A DNA stretch of 32,548 nt from Deltaproteobacteria bacterium (lineage in GTDB: Bacteria > Myxococcota_A > Polyangia > Polyangiales > Ga0077539): positions 1 through 32,548 of the forward strand of contig JACRDB010000146.1 of assembly GCA_016218725.1 (NCBI GenBank), in the 5' to 3' direction. Of the stretch, positions 1 to 8,241 are shown piece after piece (the first letter of the stretch is position 1; each line of letters begins with the position of its first letter). The notes under the pieces are model-generated. The model was not told where the DNA came from. It worked only from the letters and a program-made list of their open reading frames with translations, and made no database searches. Position numbers and translations under genes: made by a program.

Positions 1-110
1 CCCCCCAACCCCCCTCTCCCTGTCAGGAGAGGGGGGAGGAGAAGCCTGGAATCCAACTCCTTCACCCCCTCTCCCGCCAGGGAGAGGGGGCCGGGGGGTG
101 AGGTCGCCGT
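1..110. repeat. Two GC-rich hairpin repeats in tandem
   Basis: Two near-perfect inverted repeats lie downstream of the minus-strand gene that ends at 163. Hairpin one has 11-base arms at 9-19 and 26-36 with a 6-base loop. Hairpin two has 11-base arms at 65-75 (CCCCCTCTCCC) and 80-90 with a 4-base loop GCCA. Both arms use the same CCCCTCTCC core, so these look like two copies of one intergenic palindromic (REP-like) element. There is no T-run, so an ordinary intrinsic terminator is less likely, although read-through RNA would fold here. Confidence 0.6.
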
Positions 111-162
111 GCGCGGTCATCACCCATGACCGTGAACGGATACGGAAGCTCCGGTCACTTGT

Positions 163-1911
163 TCACGGGGCCCTGACGCAACGGAAGCCGACTCCGATGT
201 AGCGGTCCGAGGGCATGCCAGTGCCGGCGCGGGAAGCTCCCCGGAGGTGACCGATCGCGCTCCCGGCCCACGCCTCGCCGCGGAACACACGCTGGCCGGT
301 GGCTGGGGTATTGCATAGCGGATCCTGCTGCATGAAGGTCAACCAGCAGCCCGATGCATAGAATACGAAGACATCTGCATTCCACTCAAAGAGTGATCCG
401 GCGAGGTCATGAATACCCGTGAGGGTATCACCCGCTGGATAGCTGCCTACAAGGCACGTCCCGGGACCAGTCCCTCCCCGAAAGCGGTCCCCCAGGCCCG
501 ACCAACATGCGCGGTCACTGGTCATGGGGTCGGCGCTGCCCCAGGGATAATCGCGCCCTCCCGCGCGCCCATCCGGACCTCGCGCGGCGAGTTCCCACTC
601 CGCCTGCGTCGGCAGACGCCCTCCGTCCCACAGGCAAAAGGCCATCGCGGAGTACCAGTCCACGCAGTTGATGGGAAGATCCTCTATACCTCGTTCCCAG
701 GTACAGAAATTACCAACCACGAGGTCGCCCGGTGGCTGGATCCGCCAGGACGCATTCCAGGTCAGCCCCGAGGGACGATGGATCATGGTCCCCGTCGCGG
801 GGGGCGTCGGAGCGGCTGAGCCCCGCGTGAAATACCGTCGGAAGCGACCCACCGTGACCTCGTAGGAATCGATCACGAAGGTGCTTACTCCCACCCTCTG
901 TGGGGGGGCTGCGTTGTGGGCCGGCGGCGATGCTTCTCCCATGATGAACGAGGTAGAACCAGGGACCAGCACCGTGCCACAACCCGGAGGAGGCGACCCC
1001 GAGCAACTGCGCTGGACACTCACGGGCGGAGTGTCGGCCCGGGCATCGACGGCGCCCCAATCAGCCAGTGTGGCTGCGTCCGCGTCCCTCACACCCAGGT
1101 CCGAGACGTCCGCATCCCTCGTGGGGGCGTCCCCGGCATCGGGCAGGTCGGGCACCTCGGGCACGTCAGGCACCTCGGGCACGTCAGGCACTTCGGGCAC
1201 GTCAGGCACTTCGGGCGCCTCCGGCGCCTCAAGAGCGTCCATGCCCGCCTCGACCCCGGGCTCCGCGGACGTCACATCGACGTCCATCTCCACCCGCGCG
1301 TCCTCGATTTCCGGCGCCTCCGGAGTGTCCATGCCGTCGGTGGTCTGTGGCGCGTCGGTCGGCGCGGGGGCGCCTCCGTCGATCAACGGGCGGACCTCGG
1401 TCGTTGGGAAGGCGTCCCTTCGGACACAGACCCCCTCGCGACAGGTCTGCGATTCAATGCAGGGGATCGCGTCGCACGACCGCAAGAGCGACATCTGGAG
1501 GAAGAGCGTCCGTTCCACCTGGAACTCCACCGTCGCCTCCTGACGCAAAGGCGCCTCGATACCCTCGATGGTGCCCTCGACCCGGACGTTCAGCTGGCCT
1601 CCCGGCGAAGACTCCCGCGCGGCGATGGTGACCACCGCCGGGAGCCGGTAGCGCGTACCGCCCAGGGCATAGTCTCGCTGCACGATGGGCATCGCGGCGC
1701 CCTGCCGCTGGGCTTCGATGCGCAGTGACCGCAACTGCGCCCCCGGTGTGTAGTCGGAGGTGACGATCACCACGATCTCCGTCGCCGGGCGAGGCGTACA
1801 TGTCGTGACAAGCACCGCCGCGCCGAGCAACACCAGGCACACGGGTGGACGATGGTTCAGAGATGAACTGGAACCTCTTCCCACCGAAGGTGCTCTCCGT
1901 CGCAGCGACAT
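163..1911 (-). CDS. Lipoprotein with formylglycine-synthase (SUMF1/FGE) fold domain, probably non-catalytic
   Basis: 582 residues. The N-terminus is basic, then hydrophobic (about 22-37), ending at Cys38 in LVTTC, a lipoprotein-like signal with an unusual Thr at -1. A beta-rich region follows. Residues about 190-265 are an acidic Pro/Glu/Val/Asp linker with PEVPDV repeats. The FGE-sulfatase (SUMF1, C-type-lectin-like) domain spans about 312-580, with the typical GGRLPTQAEWELAARG and a C-terminal GFRCVRAP. In true formylglycine synthase the two copper-binding active-site cysteines follow the RGGSW-like motif; here that stretch is RGEAWAGSAIGHLRG and has none, so I infer a binding or structural role outside the cell. 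The start at 1911 is supported by GGAGG (complement of 1916-1920). It lies 229 bases downstream of the pseudokinase gene on the same strand. Fold assignment is strong; function is unknown. Confidence 0.85.
   Translation of the reverse strand: MSLRRRAPSVGRGSSSSLNHRPPVCLVLLGAAVLVTTCTPRPATEIVVIVTSDYTPGAQLRSLRIEAQRQGAAMPIVQRDYALGGTRYRLPAVVTIAARESSPGGQLNVRVEGTIEGIEAPLRQEATVEFQVERTLFLQMSLLRSCDAIPCIESQTCREGVCVRRDAFPTTEVRPLIDGGAPAPTDAPQTTDGMDTPEAPEIEDARVEMDVDVTSAEPGVEAGMDALEAPEAPEVPDVPEVPDVPEVPDVPEVPDLPDAGDAPTRDADVSDLGVRDADAATLADWGAVDARADTPPVSVQRSCSGSPPPGCGTVLVPGSTSFIMGEASPPAHNAAPPQRVGVSTFVIDSYEVTVGRFRRYFTRGSAAPTPPATGTMIHRPSGLTWNASWRIQPPGDLVVGNFCTWERGIEDLPINCVDWYSAMAFCLWDGGRLPTQAEWELAARGPDGRAGGRDYPWGSADPMTSDRACWSGLGDRFRGGTGPGTCLVGSYPAGDTLTGIHDLAGSLFEWNADVFVFYASGCWLTFMQQDPLCNTPATGQRVFRGEAWAGSAIGHLRGASRAGTGMPSDRYIGVGFRCVRAP
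1145..1216. repeat. Four 18-bp tandem repeats inside the FGE-like lipoprotein gene
   Basis: Units at 1145-1162, 1163-1180, 1181-1198 and 1199-1216 are near-identical on the plus strand (for example ACGTCAGGCACCTCGGGC). On the minus strand they encode the PEVPDV linker. The 18-bp period keeps the frame, so unit number could vary by slippage without breaking the gene. Confidence 0.85.
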
Positions 1912-2140
1912 CGGTCCTCCCCCCGAACCCGTGTTTTCGCATGGCGGGAATTTCGTCAGTGTTGGTCCGACGCCCTCGCCGGCCCCTCTGCCTTGAAGGA
2001 AGCAAACCGCGGATCCGAGCCTTCGTCAACACCCCGCCGCTCCAGGGATGGCCTCGCAGCGGTCCCGCACCGCTCCTGCGCCCCTCTCACCTCTCCGAGG
2101 AGCGGGCGCTGGTCTGCGGGCCTCTGCCCCGCGTCTGGTG

Positions 2141-4342
2141 CTAGCGGGCCAGCAGGAACTGCCCCACCGTGAGGATCAGCGCGGCCAGGATGATCGCCGC
2201 CGCCACGATCCACACGTTCCGCGGAGGCGCCACGGGCGGAGGCGTCACCACCGGCGGAGGCTTCGGCGTCAGGATCTTTACCGGCGGCTGGTCGTTGCCC
2301 GGGAAGTGCGCCGAGAGCACCTCCTCCCTCCCCCCCGCCGCGCCCCGGCGCGCCACCGCCATCCCCGTGGGCCCCGCAGGCGCCAGCGCCGAGGACGCCG
2401 ACACCGGCGCCGGCGCCGGCAGCGGCGACGGAGGCGTCACCACCACCGGCGTGCGCGGCGGCACCCGCTGGAGCCCCCGCGCCGGTGTGTTGCCACCCGC
2501 CAGCATCGCCGGCCTCGCCGAGGGCAACGTCGGCTGCCGAAGCACACTCGCCATCAGCCCGCTCGGCAGCACCCCCACCGGCGGAGGACGCTCCCGCTCG
2601 GAGACCCCATTCGCCGGAACCAGGGCGCTCCCTCCCGGTGGGGCCATGTGGGGATAGTGACCCTGAGGTAGGAGAATAGGCGCAACCACCACCATGGGCG
2701 CCATCTGCGGTGGCTGTGGTGGGCTCATCAAGGGCGAGGGCTGGGGCGCCAGGGTGGCGGGCCTCATGGGCCCTTGAAGGCCCTGTTCGCGGTCGTAGAG
2801 GGCCGTGGGGGTGGGCGCCCGCAGGGGGTTCGCGCCCGGAGGGAGCGCGCCGGACGGGCCCGCCGGGGCCCGGAGCGACGGGTTGGACGGCGCCCGGTGC
2901 GGGGACATGCCCAGGGGAGGGCCCGCCAGGCCCGTGAGGGTGCCCTTGCCCGGCCGAGCGTCCGGCGGGCCCGGGACCCCCACCGGCGGAGGAGAGTCCT
3001 CCTGGGGTGAACGCCCGCCGCCAGCGTTCACGGGCACCAGACGCTGCGAGAAGATCTGCGTGGGGCGTCCCTCTTCACCGTCGTCTTCGAGCATGGCCTC
3101 GTGCGGGGCGCCGGAGCGGTGGCCGTGCGACGCGGACGTGGGCGCGCGGTTGGATGGCAGGCGGTTGCCCCCCGGAGGCGACGCGGTGGGCGTCGGTGCG
3201 GGCGCCGGAGGCACCGAGGAGCGCGGGGGGTCGGACTCCCGGTGGGCAGGGAAGGTCCCCGAGGCCCCCGGAGAGGGCCCGTCCAGTACGGCGTCGAAGA
3301 CCTGCTCGAGCTCCGCGTCGGTGGGGAGCGAGCGCGCCAGGAGCGGGGCCATGAGGGCGGGGTTGGGGCCCATCACCGACGGCTCGCTCATGGACGGCAG
3401 GGACCCCGGCGGCGCCGACGGGGCCGGAGGCACCGACGGGGGCGGAGACAAATCGTCTCCGAAGAGGGATTTGCCCCCCAGACGAGGGCTCACCCGGGCC
3501 AGGGAGCTCGTGGACGCAAAAGACTGGAGCGCCGTACCCAGGTCCCGGGCGAAGGCATAGCCCGTGGTGTAGGCCACCGACGGGTCCGGGGACCAGGCCC
3601 TCAGGAGGATCGTGTCCAGCTCCGGCGAGAGGTCCTCGCGGACGCTCACCACGCTGGGGAACGCACCGCCGTTGGGGCCCTGGGGGAAGGCCGCAACGCC
3701 GGTCAGGGCCTCGAAGGCGATGGACGCCAGGGAGAACAGGTCCGCCCGGAGCCCCCCGGCGGTGAGGATGGCCCTGGGGGCCTGGTAGGCCAGCTCGACC
3801 GTGGGCGCCTCCGGAGGCCAGAGGCCCGCCTCGGCGAGGCAATGGACGAAGCCCGAACCCTCGACCCAGACCGAGGCCCCGGCCGAGCGCAGGTCCTCCC
3901 GCAGGAGGATGTCCTCCGGGCAGAGGGCCGCGTGGGTCCTTGGCGGCGTGCCCGCGTGGAGCTCGTCGAGCACCTCGGCCACGGTGCGCAGGACCCGCTG
4001 GAGCTCCTGCCTGGGGAGCCGGTGCGCGCGCAGGAGCCGCTCGCGGAGCGGTTGCCCCGGCGGGGCGACGGTCACCAGCACCGGCCCCTCGGGCCCCGCG
4101 GAGGCGCCGACGATGTTCGGGATCGACGGGTGCGTCAGGCCCTTGAGCCCCTCGGCCGCGTGGAGGAAGGCCTCCGGCCAGGCGCGCGTGACGGGCTCGG
4201 CGCCCTGGAAATGCCACGCGATGAAGCGCCCTCCGTCCTCCCGCGAGGCGTGGTATACGCTCCCCAGGGGGCGGCGCCGCGCCAGGGCGTCGATGCGAAA
4301 TCGCTCGGCGACACGGGTGCGGGGGCCAAGATCCTCGAACAT
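2141..4342 (-). CDS. Tail-anchored Ser/Thr pseudokinase
   Basis: 733 residues. Residues about 14-290 have the Hanks-kinase layout, but every catalytic motif is lost. The VAIK lysine is Trp43 (FIAWHF). HRDLKPEN is replaced by HAALCPED at 137-144, losing the catalytic Asp and the metal-binding Asn. DFG is replaced by GSG at 162-164. Structural motifs remain: YQAPRA in place of the APE motif, and DLFSLASIAFEALTG, the helix-F region, from residue 201. The middle (about 295-700) is a long Pro/Ala/Ser/Gly-rich disordered region. The last 25 residues (about 709-733) are a hydrophobic helix ending in LLAR, giving a tail-anchored protein with the kinase fold in the cytoplasm. It starts 65 bases downstream of the small lipoprotein gene. 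I infer a scaffold or sensor role, not phosphotransfer. Confidence 0.85.
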   Translation of the reverse strand: MFEDLGPRTRVAERFRIDALARRRPLGSVYHASREDGGRFIAWHFQGAEPVTRAWPEAFLHAAEGLKGLTHPSIPNIVGASAGPEGPVLVTVAPPGQPLRERLLRAHRLPRQELQRVLRTVAEVLDELHAGTPPRTHAALCPEDILLREDLRSAGASVWVEGSGFVHCLAEAGLWPPEAPTVELAYQAPRAILTAGGLRADLFSLASIAFEALTGVAAFPQGPNGGAFPSVVSVREDLSPELDTILLRAWSPDPSVAYTTGYAFARDLGTALQSFASTSSLARVSPRLGGKSLFGDDLSPPPSVPPAPSAPPGSLPSMSEPSVMGPNPALMAPLLARSLPTDAELEQVFDAVLDGPSPGASGTFPAHRESDPPRSSVPPAPAPTPTASPPGGNRLPSNRAPTSASHGHRSGAPHEAMLEDDGEEGRPTQIFSQRLVPVNAGGGRSPQEDSPPPVGVPGPPDARPGKGTLTGLAGPPLGMSPHRAPSNPSLRAPAGPSGALPPGANPLRAPTPTALYDREQGLQGPMRPATLAPQPSPLMSPPQPPQMAPMVVVAPILLPQGHYPHMAPPGGSALVPANGVSERERPPPVGVLPSGLMASVLRQPTLPSARPAMLAGGNTPARGLQRVPPRTPVVVTPPSPLPAPAPVSASSALAPAGPTGMAVARRGAAGGREEVLSAHFPGNDQPPVKILTPKPPPVVTPPPVAPPRNVWIVAAAIILAALILTVGQFLLAR

Positions 4343-4407
4343 CGGGGGGGCCTCAAGGGTACCGCGGATCGGCCCCGGTGACCACTCCCCTCACGCACCA
4401 AATGCCT

Positions 4408-4731
4408 TCACTGGAGCACCAGGGTGGTGCCTCGGGTGATGCGGGCTCCATGCAGCACCCCCGTGGGCTCGTGCTGGCAGTTCTCGGTCTTCAGGTCGAA
4501 CTCGCCCGCCGGGAGGCGCACCGTGAGGGCCTCCCCGGGGGCGATGGACTCGCTCCCGAGGCGGTCGGCGCCCCAGTCGTCCTCGTTGGGGATCGACAGG
4601 TACAGGTAGCACACGGTGTCCGTGGTGCGGTTGTGCACCGTGAGGCCCACGCTCCCGGTGGGCACCGCGCCGCGGTTCGCGCGCCCCGCCGCGCAGGCCG
4701 ACAGCACCATCGCCAGGAGCCAGCGCGCCAT
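4408..4731 (-). CDS. Small secreted lipoprotein of unknown function
   Basis: 107 residues if started at 4731. An in-frame ATG at 4752 adds seven residues. I prefer 4731 because MARWLLAMVLSAC is then a compact lipoprotein signal with lipobox LSAC. The mature part is a single predicted beta domain with VHNRTTDTVCYLYLS, then DDWGADRLG and a PGE...LPAGEFDLKTENC segment. I recall this W-G-x-D-x-L plus Y/F-D-L pattern from secreted Myxococcota proteins but cannot name a family. Two cysteines in the mature domain could pair. It is divergent from the FHA regulator and leads into the pseudokinase gene, 65 bases away, so the two may be co-transcribed. Confidence 0.75.
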   Translation of the reverse strand: MARWLLAMVLSACAAGRANRGAVPTGSVGLTVHNRTTDTVCYLYLSIPNEDDWGADRLGSESIAPGEALTVRLPAGEFDLKTENCQHEPTGVLHGARITRGTTLVLQ

Positions 4732-4766
4732 GAATGGGCGAGAGCCTAGCATGCTACAGTCTGGCC

Positions 4767-6593
4767 ATGCCCTGTCTGCGATGGATCGGCCCCGCCGGGC
4801 GCGGGAGGCTCTTCCCGATCTACAAGTCCATCACCACCCTCGGCGCCGCCGGCGGCAATGACATCACCCTGGAGGCCCGCGGAGCCGCGCCCTACCACGC
4901 GCAGGTGGTGTTCGACGGGCGGGACTTCGCCCTCGACGAGGTGGACCCGGTGGCGGAGATCCAGGTGAACGGCAAGCGCAAGCGCCGCGCCCGCCTCTCC
5001 CACAACGACCACGTCCACCTCGGCGAGGCGGAGCTGGTGTTCTCCCTCCTGGAGGAGGCCGAGGCGCCCGGCCAGAGCCCGGTCCGCGGCGAGGACGTCG
5101 CCCAGGCCGAGCTCACGGGCATCCGGAAGCTCTACCAGTTCTCCGAGCGGCTGCTGGTCACCCGGGACGTCCAGAACCTCCTGGAGGCCCTGCTCGACGG
5201 CGCCATCGAGGCCACCGGCGCGGACAAGGGCTTCGTGGTGCTCCTACGGGACGGGCGCCCGGAGGTGCGCGCCGCGAGGAACCTCCGGCAGGAGAACATC
5301 CCGGACGCGGTGCGGCAGCTCTCGGACAGCATCGTGGCGCGGGTGGTCGAGAGCCGCCGGCCCCTGATCGTGGCGGACGCGGTGAACGAGCCCTCGTTCA
5401 AGGGCAGCGCCAGCGTGATGAACCTCCGGGTGTGCTCCGTGTTGTGCGCCCCGCTGATCCAGGGCGGGGACCTCTCGGGGCTGATCTACCTCGGGAACGA
5501 CCGCGTGGCGCACCTGTTCGACCCCAGGGGCCTGGACCTCCTGTCGGTCTTCGCGGGCCTGGCCTCGCTGGTGCTGCAGAACGCCCTGCTCCTGGAGACG
5601 CTCCGGTCGGACAACGCGGAGCTGGAGAAGAAGCTCAAGAGCCAGCGCTTCGGGGAGATCATCGGGAGCTGCCCTTCCATGCTGGAGGTCTTCCGCAAGG
5701 TGCAGAAGGTGGCGCCCACGGACATCTCCGTGCTGATCACCGGGGAGACGGGCACCGGCAAGGAGCTCATCGCGCGGGAGATCCACCAGCGCTCGTCGCG
5801 TCGGGACGGGCCCTTCGTGGTGATCAATTGTGGGGCCATCCCCGAGAACCTCATGGAGAGCGAGCTCTTCGGCCACGTGCGCGGGAGCTTCACCGGCGCC
5901 GTGGCCACCCGCCCCGGGAAATTCCAGGTGGCGGACAAGGGCACGCTCTTCCTCGACGAGATCGGCGAGCTGCCCCTGGCGCTCCAGGTGAAGCTCCTGC
6001 GGGCCCTGCAGGAGCGCGTGGTCACCAAGGTCGGGGACTCCAAGCCCGAGCGGGTGGACATCCGGGTGATCGCCGCCACCAACCGCGAGCTGGAGGAGGA
6101 GATCCGCAAGGGGGCCTTCCGCGAGGACCTGTACTACCGGCTCAACGTGGTGAACATCTTCCTGCCGCCCATCCGCGAGCGGGCCGACGACGTGCTGGTG
6201 CTCGCCCGCTACCTCCTGCAGAAGTACGCCGCGGAGATGGGCTCGGCGGTGCGGGGCTTCACGCCCAACGCGCTCATCGCCGTGCGCAAATACGACTGGC
6301 CAGGCAACGTCCGGCAGCTCGAGAACCGCATCAAGAAGGCCCTGGTGCTGTGCGACAAGACCCTCGTGGGCCCGGAGGACCTGGACCTGCACCCGGACAC
6401 GCTCCAGGCCATCGCGCCGCTGGACAAGGCCAAGGAGGACTTCCAGCGCAGGTACATTCTTGAGGTGTTGGAGCGCAACAACGGCAACCGCACCAAGACC
6501 GCCCGGGACCTGGGCGTGGACCCCCGGACGATCTTCCGGTACCTGGAGAAGGAGGGCGGGCCCCCGCCCGGCGGCGGCGGCGAGGAGGACTGA
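4767..6593 (+). CDS. FHA-GAF-AAA+-HTH sigma-54-dependent transcriptional activator
   Basis: 608 residues from ATG 4767; an upstream in-frame ATG at 4734 would add 11 residues. The FHA domain (about 1-95) binds phosphothreonine in this family. The GAF domain is about 110-285. The sigma-54-interacting AAA+ domain (about 300-530) has Walker A GETGTGKE at 326-333, the sigma-54 contact loop as GSFTGA at 373-378 (consensus GAFTGA) and Walker B GTLFLDE at 392-398. A Fis-type HTH (NRTKTARDLGVDPRTIFRYL) begins near 574. There is no receiver domain, so control is probably through the phospho-peptide reader and the GAF pocket rather than aspartate phosphorylation. It is divergent from the small lipoprotein gene and ends 8 bases before the convergent gene at 6602. 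Targets are unknown; the class is certain. Confidence 0.95.
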   Translation: MPCLRWIGPAGRGRLFPIYKSITTLGAAGGNDITLEARGAAPYHAQVVFDGRDFALDEVDPVAEIQVNGKRKRRARLSHNDHVHLGEAELVFSLLEEAEAPGQSPVRGEDVAQAELTGIRKLYQFSERLLVTRDVQNLLEALLDGAIEATGADKGFVVLLRDGRPEVRAARNLRQENIPDAVRQLSDSIVARVVESRRPLIVADAVNEPSFKGSASVMNLRVCSVLCAPLIQGGDLSGLIYLGNDRVAHLFDPRGLDLLSVFAGLASLVLQNALLLETLRSDNAELEKKLKSQRFGEIIGSCPSMLEVFRKVQKVAPTDISVLITGETGTGKELIAREIHQRSSRRDGPFVVINCGAIPENLMESELFGHVRGSFTGAVATRPGKFQVADKGTLFLDEIGELPLALQVKLLRALQERVVTKVGDSKPERVDIRVIAATNRELEEEIRKGAFREDLYYRLNVVNIFLPPIRERADDVLVLARYLLQKYAAEMGSAVRGFTPNALIAVRKYDWPGNVRQLENRIKKALVLCDKTLVGPEDLDLHPDTLQAIAPLDKAKEDFQRRYILEVLERNNGNRTKTARDLGVDPRTIFRYLEKEGGPPPGGGGEED

Positions 6594-6601
6594 GCCCCGG
6601 G

Positions 6602-8206
6602 TCAGCGCCCGAGGTACATCCTCAGGCTCTCGGCGGCGGCGCGGCGGTCCAGCGGGCGCTCGCGCAGCTCCTCCCGGCGGCCGTAGGCCTCGCAGACCTC
6701 CAGGAGGTGCGCGCGGTACGCCTCGCAGACCTCGACGGTGGTGCGCAGGCGCTCGGGCTCGATGTAGTCCGCCTCGCGGAGGGCCTCCAGGGTGTGCATC
6801 AAGCGGTCCCTGGGGCCATAGTCCGTCTCCAGGGCGAGGGGCTGGCCGAGCACGCGGAAGTAGTCCACGAAGTTCTGGACGAAATCCGTGGCGCTGGGGT
6901 TGTGCCACCCGTCGTTCACCTTGCCGGTGGCGGTGCGGGCCTTGTCCACGAAGGCCCGGGTGACCAGGGCGAACATCCACGCCCCCTGGCGCACGCGCTC
7001 GGAGGCCGCGCGGCGGGCCTGGCGATCGCCGAAGATGCGCTCGGCGTCGGCGCTGCCGCGCAGGGCCCAGGTGAGCTGCACCACGCACGCCTGGAGCGCG
7101 TCCCGCAGGCGCGAGGCGGACGCCAGGGCCGCGGTGGCCAGGTCCGCCCCGGAGGCCACGGCCTCGCAGGGCGGCACCTGGAGCTCCAGCGAGCGCCGCA
7201 CCTCGGCGCGCACCGCGGCCCCCACGGCCACCAGGGACGCCCGCAGCCGGGAGAGCCTCTCGGTCTCGCGGGTGAGGGCGTCGAAGCGCACCCGGAGGTC
7301 CCCCGCGGGCACGCGCATGAGCTCGCGCTCCAGGCCGTCGGCCAGCATGGGCCCGGCGCGGCGCAGGAGCACGCCCACCAGCGCGCGCGCGTCGGAGCGC
7401 ACGGCGGAGAGCAGCGAGAGCGCGCGCCAGGTCCCGCCGGAGTCCGCCACCGTGGCCGCCACGAGCTGCACCATGCGCAGGAGCCGGAAGCACCCGAGGT
7501 AGGCCAGCGAGCACAAGCGATGGGCGGCCTCGCCCTCGACGGAGTGCAGGGCCTCCAGCACCTCGGCCACGCGGATCCGGTCAAACTCCGGCCGGAACTC
7601 CAACGCCGCGATGGGGTTGAAATACGCGTTGCGGGTGATCTCCCGCTGGAGCACCACCACCGCGGCGTAGAACAAGCGATACGGCAGCCGGTCCGCGAAG
7701 GCCAGGCCCGACAGGAGCTCCGCGGACACGTCCAGGGCCTGGCGCAGGGACGCCAGGGCGTCCTCCGGGGTGTCCGGCAGGGGCTCCCGGGCGATGTCCG
7801 CGCGGGGCTCCTCGGAGAAGGCCAGCGGGAGGTAGCGCGCGTAGCCCACCTTGCGCGGCGCCGTCAGGAGCGCCGAGCTCACGGCCACGGCGCGCGCGAC
7901 GGTGGCCTGGAGCACCCGCAGGTGAGGGTGAAAATCCCTTGCTGCCACAGGGATCTTCGGCACCGGCCCGGGGTGGTTCCGGGGGTTGCCCCAGGCCACC
8001 AGCCCCTTGAGGAGCATCTCCAGCTCGAAGAGCGCGTCTTCTTTACGGTCCAGGGAGAGGGCGGTGAACCACGCCTCGCGGGCGGCGGCCTGGTCCCTGC
8101 GGAGGCCTCGGGTGTCCCGCAGGAGGTCCGCGTAGGGGTCCCTGACCCTCCTCGGTGAGATTGAGGGGTCCGTACGGGGCGAGTACCCGGGCGGTCGCTG
8201 GGCCAT
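6602..8206 (-). CDS. Unrecognised 534-residue helical protein, third gene after ruvAB
   Basis: I do not recognise this protein. After a short Pro/Arg-rich N-terminus, nearly the whole length looks alpha-helical and leucine/alanine-rich, with no signal peptide and no clear membrane segment. Visible landmarks are LEMLLKGLVAWGNPRNHPGP near 65-85, a central run of amphipathic helices, DGWHNPSATDFVQNFVDYF around 435, and a C-terminus dense in Glu/Arg ending MYLGR. No nucleotide-binding or metal motif stands out. It starts 35 bases after ruvB stops on the same strand, so it probably shares the ruvAB transcript. It ends 8 bases from the convergent sigma-54 activator. A link to Holliday-junction processing is context only. 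Confidence 0.8.
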   Translation of the reverse strand: MAQRPPGYSPRTDPSISPRRVRDPYADLLRDTRGLRRDQAAAREAWFTALSLDRKEDALFELEMLLKGLVAWGNPRNHPGPVPKIPVAARDFHPHLRVLQATVARAVAVSSALLTAPRKVGYARYLPLAFSEEPRADIAREPLPDTPEDALASLRQALDVSAELLSGLAFADRLPYRLFYAAVVVLQREITRNAYFNPIAALEFRPEFDRIRVAEVLEALHSVEGEAAHRLCSLAYLGCFRLLRMVQLVAATVADSGGTWRALSLLSAVRSDARALVGVLLRRAGPMLADGLERELMRVPAGDLRVRFDALTRETERLSRLRASLVAVGAAVRAEVRRSLELQVPPCEAVASGADLATAALASASRLRDALQACVVQLTWALRGSADAERIFGDRQARRAASERVRQGAWMFALVTRAFVDKARTATGKVNDGWHNPSATDFVQNFVDYFRVLGQPLALETDYGPRDRLMHTLEALREADYIEPERLRTTVEVCEAYRAHLLEVCEAYGRREELRERPLDRRAAAESLRMYLGR

Positions 8207-8241
8207 GCCCCGCGGTTATACCAGCGCCCCGCGCTCCACCC

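Noticed and set aside
1145..1216. CRISPR-like array
   Set aside because: Units are contiguous 18-bp repeats without spacers, inside a coding region.
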